This document shows, in pieces, positions 1-9,900 of a DNA stretch of 64,000 nt. How positions within the stretch are numbered: the first letter of the stretch is position 1; each line of letters starts with the position of its first letter. Source of the DNA: JALOOX01 sp964557955 (GTDB taxonomy: Bacteria > Desulfobacterota > Syntrophobacteria > Syntrophobacterales > Syntrophobacteraceae); the NCBI GenBank assembly GCA_964557955.1, contig CAZLCS010000009.1, forward strand, positions 1 through 64,000. Direction: 5' to 3'. The notes beneath the pieces are model-generated. The model saw nothing but the letters and a program-made list of their open reading frames with translations. It was not told the DNA's origin and ran no database searches. The position numbers and the translations under genes were made by a program.

Positions 1-167
1 AACCTCCATCTCCAAAAACGGCGATCCGCTTACTCTCAAATATTATCTCCGTCTTTGACTCACATAGACTCAACAAATTGTGGCAGGGCTCAGTCATTTC
101 ATTCACTTTTCAGGGTCTGGGCGTCTTGCATTCCGCTCCATCACCGTCGGGGAAAAGGAGGCTGGAG

Positions 168-1526
168 ATGCAGTTCGGGAGGGGTGAAAGCGAGTCGAAA
201 GCAACGGTTCTCGTGGTCGATGACAACCTCGACAACTTGAACTTGTTGACGACTCTGCTGAGGAAACAGGACTACGACGTCCGACCGGCCGTCAGCGGTG
301 CTCTGGCACTGAAGATGGTGCAACGGGAGCTCCCGGACCTGATCCTGCTGGACGTCAAGATGCGCGATATGGACGGTTATGAGGTTTGCAGGCGATTGAA
401 GGCTGACGAGCGATCCAGGGATGTGCCGGTTATCTTCATTACGGCCATGGGTGAAACGGTGGACAAAGTCCGCGCCTTCAATTTGGGAGCGGTAGACTAT
501 GTCACCAAGCCATTTCAATTTGAGGAGATCCTGGCCCGTGTGGGTGTTCACATCAACCTGAAGCGCATGCAAAACCATCTGCAGGAGGCAAATCGACAGC
601 TGCGCGAATCGCAGGAGGAGCTCGAGCGCAGGGTTGAGGCGCGTACGGCACAGCTCACGGCCCTGAACGAGCAACTCAAAGCAGAAATGGTTGCGCGTAA
701 ACAACAGGAAGAGGAGGCCCGAAAGCACCAGGAGAAACTCTTTCATGCTGCGAAAATGGTTTCCCTTGGAACGCTCGTTTCGGGAGTGGCCCATGAAATC
801 AATAATCCCAGCACATTCATCATGTCCAACGCTCCTATCCTGCAGAAGGTGTGGAACAGCGTACAACCCAGGCTCGATGAATACTGCGAGACGCGAGGCG
901 ACTTCCCCATCGGCAACCTTTCCTACATGGAGATCCGCGATACCATACCCACTCTGCTTTCAGGCATTCTCGAAGGCGCTCAAAGGATCAAGAGAATCGT
1001 ATCGGAGTTGACGGACTTCGCCCGTCAGAAACCGCCGGAGCTCAAGGAGAAGGTTGACATCAATGTCGTTGTGAGGAGTGCGTTGACTCTGCTGGCAAAC
1101 CTGATCAAGAATAGGACGGATCGGTTCTCGGCAGATTATGGGAAGGATATCCCCCCCTTCCGGGGAAGCTCGCAGCGCATCGAGCAGGTGGTCATCAACC
1201 TGGTTGTCAATGCTTGTCAGGCCGTGAGGGACAGAAATGAAGGCATTTCCGTTTCAACCTCCTATGACCCTGCCTCCGGCTGCATTCTACTGCAGGTCAG
1301 GGATGAAGGTATTGGAATTCCACAAGAAGATCTGCCCCACATCTGCGATCCCTTCTTCACCACCAGGCGGGACCTGAACGGGACTGGCCTCGGGCTCTCC
1401 ATCTCTTCGAGGATCATCGATGATCACGGCGGAACGATGACGTTCCATTCCGCTCCCGGTGAGGGAACCACGGTTACGGTCACGCTGCCGGGCGGCAGCG
1501 ACCGGCCCCAAACATCCGATGAATGA
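168..1526 (+). CDS. Response regulator-fused sensor histidine kinase
   Basis: This is a cytoplasmic two-component protein of 452 aa. A receiver domain occupies about residues 12-130, with the phospho-acceptor Asp62 in LLDVKM. A coiled coil follows (about 135-195), then a HisKA domain with His209 in GVAHEINNP and a HATPase domain with N-box (VINLVVNACQAV) and G-boxes (DEGIGIP, GTGLGLSI). No membrane segment is seen. I chose ATG 168 because AAGGAGG lies just upstream; the frame is open upstream to 78. The next gene starts directly after the stop, so the two form a kinase/regulator pair. The receiver input domain suggests that it works inside a phosphorelay. The signal is unknown. Confidence 0.88.
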   Translation: MQFGRGESESKATVLVVDDNLDNLNLLTTLLRKQDYDVRPAVSGALALKMVQRELPDLILLDVKMRDMDGYEVCRRLKADERSRDVPVIFITAMGETVDKVRAFNLGAVDYVTKPFQFEEILARVGVHINLKRMQNHLQEANRQLRESQEELERRVEARTAQLTALNEQLKAEMVARKQQEEEARKHQEKLFHAAKMVSLGTLVSGVAHEINNPSTFIMSNAPILQKVWNSVQPRLDEYCETRGDFPIGNLSYMEIRDTIPTLLSGILEGAQRIKRIVSELTDFARQKPPELKEKVDINVVVRSALTLLANLIKNRTDRFSADYGKDIPPFRGSSQRIEQVVINLVVNACQAVRDRNEGISVSTSYDPASGCILLQVRDEGIGIPQEDLPHICDPFFTTRRDLNGTGLGLSISSRIIDDHGGTMTFHSAPGEGTTVTVTLPGGSDRPQTSDE

Positions 1527-2963
1527 ATGAACGGAGACAGGATGGGTAAGAGTCTCTATCCAGCTTTGCCGGTGCTGATCGTGGACGACGAGGCTCATAT
1601 CCTCTCCGGTTTTGCCATGCTCCTCAGGCTTTCGGGGATCAGCAATGTCGTCACCTGTCAGGATGCCCGGGAAGTCATGTCTCTGCTGTCCAAAGAGGGG
1701 GCGGAAGCCATTTTGCTGGATCTGCGCATGCCACACGTGGTCGGGGAGGACCTTCTATCCTCGATTGTGTGCGGTTATCCCGGGATACCCGTGATCATGA
1801 TCACGGGTATCGACGAGGTCGAAACGGCTGTCAGGTGCATGAAGACGGGTGCGTTCGACTACTTGACAAAACCCGTCGAGGAAGCTCGACTGGTGACAAC
1901 GGTCAGACGCGCCATCGCATTCCGTGACCTGCACCGTGAAATCCACGCCCTCAGGCATCATATCCTCACTGACAGGTTGGAGCACCCCGAGGCTTTCTCG
2001 GAGTTGATTACGCAGGACAAGAGCATGATTTCCATCATGGTCTACATCGAGTCCATTGCAGCAACGTCACAACCCGTACTCATAGAGGGCGAGACGGGCA
2101 CAGGCAAGGAGATCATCGCCAGGGCGATCCACCGGCTGAGCCGACTCAAGGGGCCTTTTGTCCGAGTCAACGCGGCCGGGCTTGATGACAACGTATTCGC
2201 CGACACCCTTTTTGGACATGCTAAAGGGGCCTTCACGGGGGCGGACACTTCTCGACCCGGTCTTGTGGAGCGCGCGGCAGGGGGGACTCTCTTTCTTGAC
2301 GAAATCGGGGACCTGAGCATGCCCTCCCAATTGAAGCTGCTCGGCTTGTTGCAGGAACGCGAATACCTGCCGCTCGGCCGTGACGAGCCCAAATTTTCGG
2401 ACGCTCGGATCATCGTGGCCACAAATCGCGATCTTCGGGACCTGCAGGCGAGGGGATCATTCCGCAAGGACCTGTTCTACCGGCTCCATACCCACCACAT
2501 CTCGGTCCCCCCCCTCCGCGAACGACGAGACGATCTTCCGATCCTTGTGGACCACTTCCTCGAGGAAGCAGCGGTGGCTTTGGGCAGGAAGAAGCCCAAG
2601 GCGCCCAGGGAGCTGTTCGATCTGCTCGCCACCCATTATTTTCCCGGCAACGTGAGGGAGCTGAAGGCCATGATTTTTGATGCCGTCAGCCAACACAGGG
2701 GCCATCTGCTTTCCATGCAAGCATTCAAGGCGCGAATTGCGGAAGAAGCCCCAGTGAGCAGTCAAATTCGGGAACCGACAGGGCCAGAGGGAACCTCTGT
2801 CTACTCGAAGCTTTCGAAACTCCCCACCTTGAAGGATGCCGCCGATCTCCTTATTGCCGAAGCCCTCCGGAGGTCGAGAGGCAACATTTCCGCAGCTGCC
2901 GGAGTCCTTGGGATCTCCCACCAGGCTCTCAGTAAGCGTCTGAAGAGAAAGTCGCAAAAATGA
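1527..2963 (+). CDS. Sigma-54-dependent NtrC-family response regulator
   Basis: This 478-aa protein has the three NtrC-type modules. A receiver domain carries Asp65 in LLDLRMP. A central AAA+ ATPase has Walker A (GETGTGKE), the sigma-54 contact loop GAFTGAD, and Walker B (GTLFLDEIGDL). A C-terminal Fis-type helix-turn-helix ends in ISHQALSKRLKRK. It should activate sigma-54 promoters when phosphorylated, most likely by the kinase encoded immediately upstream (TGA then ATG with no gap). A second possible start is ATG 1542, which has GGAGA just before it and would remove five residues. Targets are not evident in the window. Confidence 0.9.
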   Translation: MNGDRMGKSLYPALPVLIVDDEAHILSGFAMLLRLSGISNVVTCQDAREVMSLLSKEGAEAILLDLRMPHVVGEDLLSSIVCGYPGIPVIMITGIDEVETAVRCMKTGAFDYLTKPVEEARLVTTVRRAIAFRDLHREIHALRHHILTDRLEHPEAFSELITQDKSMISIMVYIESIAATSQPVLIEGETGTGKEIIARAIHRLSRLKGPFVRVNAAGLDDNVFADTLFGHAKGAFTGADTSRPGLVERAAGGTLFLDEIGDLSMPSQLKLLGLLQEREYLPLGRDEPKFSDARIIVATNRDLRDLQARGSFRKDLFYRLHTHHISVPPLRERRDDLPILVDHFLEEAAVALGRKKPKAPRELFDLLATHYFPGNVRELKAMIFDAVSQHRGHLLSMQAFKARIAEEAPVSSQIREPTGPEGTSVYSKLSKLPTLKDAADLLIAEALRRSRGNISAAAGVLGISHQALSKRLKRKSQK

Positions 2964-3338
2964 TCTCCACCGGCGCGCCTGCTGGACCCGATACTCACCT
3001 GAATCCCTGCAACCTTTGTACTTGCCTCAATCTCTGTCCATCAAACTAAGTTACTGTTATTTTTTATAAATCATCATATGGGCTTATGTCTTGTGCAACC
3101 CATGTTGCAGCCTTTCCTTGGGGCCGTCCCAAGCGGAAACGGGTGAAGATCCAATTGAGATAACGGATTGCACGCAGAGAGCTTCCTGGCAGGCCACTTG
3201 CTCCTGTCCGCAGACAAGGACGATCATCAGGGTGCGCAGGAGTGATCAACACATTTCGGAGGACTGAGCACAAAGCCGGCCTTTGTGCCGGAGAAACAGG
3301 AACCCAGCTCCTCCGGTGGGCAGGAAGGTGCTTGAGCG
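2964..3338. other. Intergenic region, no gene seen
   Basis: About 375 bases between the NtrC-type regulator and the PAS protein. A short A+T-rich stretch (about 3050-3075) stands out from the surrounding G+C-rich DNA and could hold the promoter of the downstream gene, but no clear -35/-10 or -24/-12 pair can be assigned. No supported coding sequence on either strand. Confidence 0.5.
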
Positions 3339-3944
3339 ATGACCATGCAAGGATTGATCGAGAGCAACGATTTGTTGGGGACAATCTTCAATGCGATGCC
3401 TTTACCGGTATTCATTGTGGATAATGATGTGAAGATCATGGCCTGCAATCGTAGTGGGGCTTCGCTGCTGGCCGCCGACCCCAAAATGACCCTGCGTCGG
3501 CGAGCCGGGGAGATGTTGAATTGTATTCACGCCAGGGAGGTGCCCGAGGGGTGTGGAAGGGCACCTGCTTGCAGCGACTGCATTGTGAGGAGCTCGGTCG
3601 ATACCTCCCTCAAAGACCGGAAGATGGTGCGACAAAGAGCCAGAATGGAGCTTGAAGAAGAAGGAAAGGGGAACAAGGAGATCTTCCTGCTCGTGACAGC
3701 ATCACCGTTTGATTACCTGGGAGATGGGCACGTTCTGCTGATTTTGCAGGATGTGAGTGAGCTGATGGAATTGAAGCGGATTGTCCCCATATGCGCCAGC
3801 TGCAAGAAGATCCGAAATGACGACCAGTTCTGGCACAGCGTGGAGGAGTACTTCAAGAAACGCATGGACTTGAGTTTTTCACATGGGCTGTGTCCTGAAT
3901 GCATGCAGAAGCTGTATCCTGAATTCTGCCCGGAGACCGGGTAG
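3339..3944 (+). CDS. PAS-domain protein with C-terminal cysteine-rich (zinc-binding-like) module
   Basis: This 201-aa soluble protein has a PAS-like sensory domain (about residues 8-145; LGTIFNAMPLPVFIVDND at the start) with a CxxxxxxCxxC cluster (EGCGRAPACSDC). It is followed by a compact tail, PICASCKKIRNDDQFW, then FSHGLCPECMQKLYPE. The paired CxxC motifs and the intervening His look like a metal-binding knuckle. This tail is often found at the C-terminus of PAS and response-regulator proteins in Deltaproteobacteria. No kinase or output domain is present, so it may deliver a signal by protein contact. It stands between two sensor kinase loci. Function is unknown beyond sensing; the tail is recognised by pattern, not by search. 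Confidence 0.75.
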   Translation: MTMQGLIESNDLLGTIFNAMPLPVFIVDNDVKIMACNRSGASLLAADPKMTLRRRAGEMLNCIHAREVPEGCGRAPACSDCIVRSSVDTSLKDRKMVRQRARMELEEEGKGNKEIFLLVTASPFDYLGDGHVLLILQDVSELMELKRIVPICASCKKIRNDDQFWHSVEEYFKKRMDLSFSHGLCPECMQKLYPEFCPETG

Positions 3945-4193
3945 CATCAACCGAAGCGCCGTACTGCTCGGCGCAAACAGGACCATCAGCCGGACCTCCG
4001 TGCCTGATGATGTGTTGATCGATGTGGACACTCCCACGACCCTGTCCGCAGAGCCGACCGCCCCGCCCAGTATGGGTGCTTTGTTGTACGGGGTCGAAGC
4101 TTGGGCTTCCACCGCCAGTCCGCCCCTCCCGTACCTGAACCCGGGAAGGCATGAGTACCTGCATTTCTCAGATTCCATGGCGCCGTTGTCCGA

Positions 4194-6833
4194 GTGGAGC
4201 GGCGAAGAAGGATGCTGGATGTGAACGTCTCAAGTATTGAAACCATACCCAATAAGACCGTCCTCATCGTCGACGATAATCCGGACAACCTGCAGTTGTT
4301 GACCAGGCTGCTGAGGGAGCACGATTACGACGTGCGTCCGGCCATCACGGGCGCCTTGGCGCTGGCAACTGCAAGAACAGCCGTCCCCGATCTGATCCTG
4401 CTCGACGTGATAATGCCCGAAATGGACGGTTTCGAGGTATGCAGACAGCTGAAAGCCCAGGAGCTAACCAGGGATATCCCGGTGATCTTCATCAGTGGCC
4501 TGGACCAACCCATCGACAAAGTGCGCGCCTTCGAAGCGGGAGGGGTGGACTATGTCACGAAGCCCCTTCAGTGTGAGGAAGTCCTCGCTCGAGTCAAGAC
4601 TCACCTCGATCTACGGACCACGCAGAAACACCTGGAAGAGGTGAACAGAAGGCTGCATCGGTCTCACGAAGAGCTGGAAAGGCGGGTTCGGCAACGCACG
4701 GCCCAGCTGCTGGCTGCAAACGAACAGTTGAGGATTGAGATCCTCGAGCGTAAGCAGGCTGAAGGAGAGCTCAAGCAAAGCGAGGAACGATATCGACTGC
4801 TTTTCGAGAATGCCCCCGTTGGCCACCAGATCTTGGATGAGTCTGGTCGAGTCGTAGACGTGAATCGAGCTTGGCTGAGTATTTTCGGATACTCGAAGGA
4901 GGAGGTCCTGAACCGGTGGAGCTGGGATTTTGTTGCGCCGCAGGAGGTTCTCCCATTCCGGGAGTCATTCGGGAGATTCATGCGCAAAGGAGAAGTAACG
5001 GGACTCATCCTCCAGATGGTGCGAAAGGACGGGTCGATTGTAGACGTGGAGATTGACGGAATAGTCACGCGGCATGACTCGCATGAAGGTTTCGTGCGTG
5101 CCCACTGTACGTTGCGCGACATCACCGAATTGAGGCAAGCGGACGAGGCGATCCAGACGATCGTTGAAAGTGCGGTAGGAGCCGTAAGCTACGACTATTT
5201 CGACGAAATAGTCGGCAAGCTGTGCGGGTGGCTCCACTGCGACTACGCGGTGATCAGCCGAACCCGGGACGACCTGACGGCGACAGCCCTCTCTCTGCAG
5301 CTGGACGGGAGCATTGTCCATGACGTATCTCTTTCATTGGCCGGGACGCCCTGCAGCCGGGTCCTGGAAGACGGCTTCTACCATTGCCCGGAAGGAGTAG
5401 CCCGCTTCTTCCCGGATGATCAGGACCTGGTCCGCCTTCGGGCTGAAGGCTATGTCGGGATGACGCTGAGAAACAAGGCCAACAAAACCATCGGGGTGTT
5501 CTGCGCCTTATCCAGGCAGAAGTTGAATCTTCCTCGTCGAGCCCGGGAAGTTATGAGCATCATTGCAGCCAGGGCTTCGGCAGAGATCGAGCGGATGGGG
5601 CTGGAGCAAGACAAGCTGAGGCTTGAAAAGCAGCTCCACCAGATTCAGAAGATGGAGGCGATCGGCACTCTGGCAGGCGGTATTGCTCATGACTTCAACA
5701 ACATCCTGGCGCCCATCATTGGTTACTCAGAGCTGGCAATGGCGGAAGTGCCTGAGAGGAGCAGCTTGAGAGGAAACCTTGAACAGATCCTCGCGGCAGC
5801 GAATCGAGCCAAAGACCTGGTGATGCAAATCCTCAGCTTCAGCCGCAAAACCGAGCAGGAGCCCAAGCCCTTGTTAGTCAGCTCGATCGTCAAGGAAGCA
5901 GCCAAATTCCTGAGAGCCTCATTGCCATCGACCATCGAGATTGGCGTCGTGATCCTCCCCGACGCCGTGCAAAGCAAGACTCTCGGGGACCCGACTCAGC
6001 TCCACCAAGTCCTGATGAATCTGTCTGTCAATGCAGGACATGCTCTGCTTGATGGCGGGGGGCGGCTGGAGATAGAGCTTTCCAATGTTGATGTGAACGC
6101 GGAATTGGCTCAACAGAACCCCGACGCGAAACCGGGACGCTACCTGAAGCTGACGGTCGCCGATACGGGCCACGGGATGGACCATGACCTCATTCAGCGT
6201 ATTTTTGAGCCCTACTTCACGACGAAAGAGCAGGGACAAGGCACGGGGCTTGGGCTTTCGGTGGCTTATGGGATCGTCAAAGGCTGTGGGGGATGGATCA
6301 ACGTCAAGAGTGAACGAGGCAAGGGATCGATATTCGATGTGTACCTGCCGGTGATACAGTGTCCGACCGGCTCGGAGAAGGCGCTCGGACCGGTGAAGTT
6401 TTGCTGTTCCGGACGAATTCTGCTCGTTGATGATGAAGAGGCCCTTGTCCATGTGGGCAAGCAGATGCTGCAGAAATTCGGCTTTGAAGTTGTAGGAATG
6501 CGCAGCAGCACCAAGGCCCTGGATGCCTTTCGATCGGCACCCGAGAGCTTCGATCTCATCCTGACAGACCTTACCATGCCCGGCATGACAGGGATCGAGC
6601 TGGCTCGGGAGCTCACGGGGGTGAGGCCCGGAATTCCGATCATTCTCTGCACGGGATTCGCTGAGGCAATCGATGCGGAACAGGCAAGGCAGTGCGGTTT
6701 CAGCGGGTTGATCATGAAACCTTTGGGCATGAGGGAACTGGCAGACACCATCCGCGAGGTCCTTGACCGCAGCGTGAAGGTCCTGCCGGCAGAACGTCTA
6801 AGCGCACCGGGGAACGGACCGCACACGATCTGA
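4194..6833 (+). CDS. Hybrid sensor histidine kinase (REC-PAS-GAF-HisKA-HATPase-REC)
   Basis: This large cytoplasmic kinase (up to 879 aa) has receiver domains at both ends. In order: receiver (Asp71, LLDVIMPEMDG), coiled coil, PAS (about 185-310), GAF-like segment (about 320-455), HisKA with His499 in GGIAHDFNN, HATPase (N-box VLMNLSVNAGHAL; GTGLGLS), and a C-terminal receiver with Asp792 (LTDLTMPGMTG). Its N-terminal receiver closely resembles that of the kinase at 168-1526 (both have DYDVRPA and DKVRAFxxGxVDYVTKP), which points to duplication. The start is uncertain: GTG 4194, ATG 4212 or GTG 4221, the last two with AGAAGG upstream. No cognate DNA-binding regulator is adjacent. Confidence 0.88.
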   Translation: MERRRRMLDVNVSSIETIPNKTVLIVDDNPDNLQLLTRLLREHDYDVRPAITGALALATARTAVPDLILLDVIMPEMDGFEVCRQLKAQELTRDIPVIFISGLDQPIDKVRAFEAGGVDYVTKPLQCEEVLARVKTHLDLRTTQKHLEEVNRRLHRSHEELERRVRQRTAQLLAANEQLRIEILERKQAEGELKQSEERYRLLFENAPVGHQILDESGRVVDVNRAWLSIFGYSKEEVLNRWSWDFVAPQEVLPFRESFGRFMRKGEVTGLILQMVRKDGSIVDVEIDGIVTRHDSHEGFVRAHCTLRDITELRQADEAIQTIVESAVGAVSYDYFDEIVGKLCGWLHCDYAVISRTRDDLTATALSLQLDGSIVHDVSLSLAGTPCSRVLEDGFYHCPEGVARFFPDDQDLVRLRAEGYVGMTLRNKANKTIGVFCALSRQKLNLPRRAREVMSIIAARASAEIERMGLEQDKLRLEKQLHQIQKMEAIGTLAGGIAHDFNNILAPIIGYSELAMAEVPERSSLRGNLEQILAAANRAKDLVMQILSFSRKTEQEPKPLLVSSIVKEAAKFLRASLPSTIEIGVVILPDAVQSKTLGDPTQLHQVLMNLSVNAGHALLDGGGRLEIELSNVDVNAELAQQNPDAKPGRYLKLTVADTGHGMDHDLIQRIFEPYFTTKEQGQGTGLGLSVAYGIVKGCGGWINVKSERGKGSIFDVYLPVIQCPTGSEKALGPVKFCCSGRILLVDDEEALVHVGKQMLQKFGFEVVGMRSSTKALDAFRSAPESFDLILTDLTMPGMTGIELARELTGVRPGIPIILCTGFAEAIDAEQARQCGFSGLIMKPLGMRELADTIREVLDRSVKVLPAERLSAPGNGPHTI

Positions 6834-6975
6834 AACCGTTTGACGAGTTTTTCAGAAGGATGAGCGTCTGCTCAAGAGAGGAAAATCGGGGACCGAGCTC
6901 GTATTGGAGGGGCGACCTGGATATGGTTAAAGAAACGTTGAATGCACTGACGAGAGCGGTGCCGACCGTCAATAC

Positions 6976-9900
6976 TCATGCCTCATCACTCCCTTGCCCC
7001 GATTGAAGACGTGCCTGGCGGACGGCAGCGAGGATGAGATCGTAGCGAAATTCTCTTGCCAGGCTATCCAGTCGACTGCCCAAATCCCGGTCGACCGTCC
7101 GGATCTGTTCGATCACCCCCTGAACGTCAGCGACTTTCAGGCTCTCGGCAGTTCTTTCGAGGGACGCCAGCAGGTCCGAAGGCACTTCTTCGAAGTCCCC
7201 CGGGGCTAAAGGAACTTGCTCTGCCTTGCCACACATCCTCCCTGCAGGAGGAATGGTTTCGACATCATACACGTACTGGACGCCCAGATGCCTGCCTATG
7301 GCATCAAAAATATCCGCCTCTCGAAAGGGCTTCCGAACGAAGTCGTCGCAGCCGGAAGATAAGGCGGTTTCTTTTTGTTCTTCGAACGAGCTGGCAGAGA
7401 TGCCGATGATTTTGGTTCGACCCTCCGGGTCGGATGCTTTGATCCTTCGGGCAGCTTCATACCCATCCATCACCGGCATGCGCATATCCATCCAGATCAG
7501 GTGGGGCCTCCACCGCTCGAACTCCTTGATTCCTTCCCGCCCGTTTACGGCCTCTCGCACCTGGAAGCCTGCAGACTCCAGCAGCTTGCGCAGCAATAAG
7601 CGGCTTTCTTCCATATCCTCCACAACAAGGATGCGGTAGGATGGGGTCCCGTGCACAAGCCCGATCACCCTGGGCGCAGCCTGCTTTGTTTCGACCACTT
7701 CAGCGGGTGCGACCAGATCAGCGTTGATGTCAAACCTGAAGACAGAACCTCCATGCGGCGCATTCATGAAATGAATATCGCCGCCCATGAGCTGCACATA
7801 TTTGCGGCTGATGGCCAATCCCAGGCCGGTGCCGGTGTTGATCGATCGTCCCTGCCCCGCTTGCACGAACGGGTCAAAAATGCTGCCGGCCTGCTCAGGC
7901 GCGATTCCGACACCCGTATCTTCAACTTCGAAGAGCAGCCAAGCCGAGGGAGACCCTGCTTCCTCCTCCCTTTTGTATTCTGTTGCCTTTGAAACCCGCA
8001 GCGTCACACTGCCTTCTGAAGTAAATTTGATGGCGTTGCCGATGAGATTGAGGAGTACCTGCCTCAGCTTGGCTTCATCCGTTGAGATGAACCGGGGAAC
8101 ATCCGAAGCCACTTGAACGGTGAATTGTATTCCTTTGGCCATGGCCCGACTGCGCTTCATCTCCTCGATGCCGAGAAGAGCTCTGTGAAGGTCGAAGCCT
8201 TCTTTTCGCAGCGTGGTATGACCGGCTTCAATTCTGGACATTTCCAAAACATCATTGATGAGAGTGAGCAGATGCTCTCCGCTGCGGCTGATGGCGGATA
8301 GAGTCTCACGGTTTGCCTTGCTGACCACCGGGTCTCTTTCCATCAGCTGAGTGTAACCCAGGATGACGTTGAGCGGTGAACGCAGCTCATGGCTCATATT
8401 GGCGAGAAAAGCGCTCTTTGCCTGATTGGCCGCTTCAGCCTGCTCCTTTGCCATGGCAAGCTCCTCGGTGCGCTTTTTAACCAGGTCCTCAAGATGATCA
8501 CGGTATTTCTTCAGCTCCACCTCTGCGCGTTCACGCTCCTTTTCCTGCCAGTCTCGTTGCAGCCTGGCGTTGAGGATGGGTGAGATGCTGCCGGCGATGC
8601 TTTCGAGCAAGTCCTCATCTTCCTCGGTATAGCTCCGATCTCCATTGGCTAATGAAATCAGACCGATCGTCTCGTTTCCAAAAAGAATCGGCACGGTAAG
8701 AAACGTGCGGATGTGGAGGTGTCCCTTCGGTGTCCTGAATGGTCCGTCCGAACGAAATGCCCTCTTTTCTCGAATGGCCCTCCCCCATAGGCTCCCACCC
8801 CAGACGGCACAGGGGAAAACAGTCGATTTGTCGGGTATCTGGCATTCATTCCAGATACCTTTGGTCAGGCTTGGAATCACCAGGTCCCCATTGGGGGCAA
8901 TGAACCCGAAAATACCGAACTCGCTCTTGAACACCCGCAGGACGATTTCCAGGATTTCCGCATACATCTTGTCGTCCGGGACGGTCAGGAAGACGTTCGC
9001 AATCTGGTTGAGGATGGTTTTCCTCTGCTCCGAGCGCAACAAAGCCCTCTCAGCCCGCTTGCGCTCGGTGATATCCACGATCACCGCGATGTTACCGACA
9101 ACGTTGCCGTCGTCATCGTATTCCGGGGCGGCATAGAGGCTGTACTCGATCTCAGAGCCATCCTTGCGACGCCGCACCAGGTCCTTTCCAAGCAGGGGCT
9201 TTCCGGAGCTGATCCATTCTCGAAACCGGGCGAACTCCTCCTCTCTTTCCTTGGGAACAGACGGCAGGAATTGGCCCATCACCTCGTCGCGCTGCCAGCC
9301 CAGCATCTGCTCGACTGTGGGGTTCCAGATGCTCTTCACCCGTCCCTCCAGGTCCAGGTCGAATATGCCTACGGGAGCTGCGTCCAGCATGGCGCGCAGG
9401 ATTTCGTTCGTCTGGCGCAGGGCTTCCTCTGCGCGCTTTTGCTCGGATATATCGAGAAAGGCTCCGACCAGACCCGCGACTTCCCCATGCCTGTCCAGGT
9501 AGACGTCTTTGGCAAAGATAACGGGGTGCAACCGGCCGTCTCCAGCCTTGACCTGAAACTCATATACCTGGTGACTCTGCCTCCGAATGAGCTCCAGGTC
9601 CATCTCGTGATACTTCCGGGAGAGCTCGGACGGCCAGAGCTCGAAGACGGTTTTGCCTCTGATCTCCTCGGCGGTGACGCCCATGATCTCCGTAAAGGCA
9701 TCGTTGCACCCCAGGTACCGGCCCTCCTTGTCCTTGTAGAAAACCGCCACGGGTATGGCCCGCAGAAGTGACGCAATGAATTGGCTCTTTTCGACCAAAG
9801 CCTCTTCCGCCTGCTTGCGCTCGGCGATGTCCAATGAAAGGTCACCCAGCTGGGATATGATCTGGATGTCGCTTTCTTCATATTCAGCAGGCTTGTTGCC

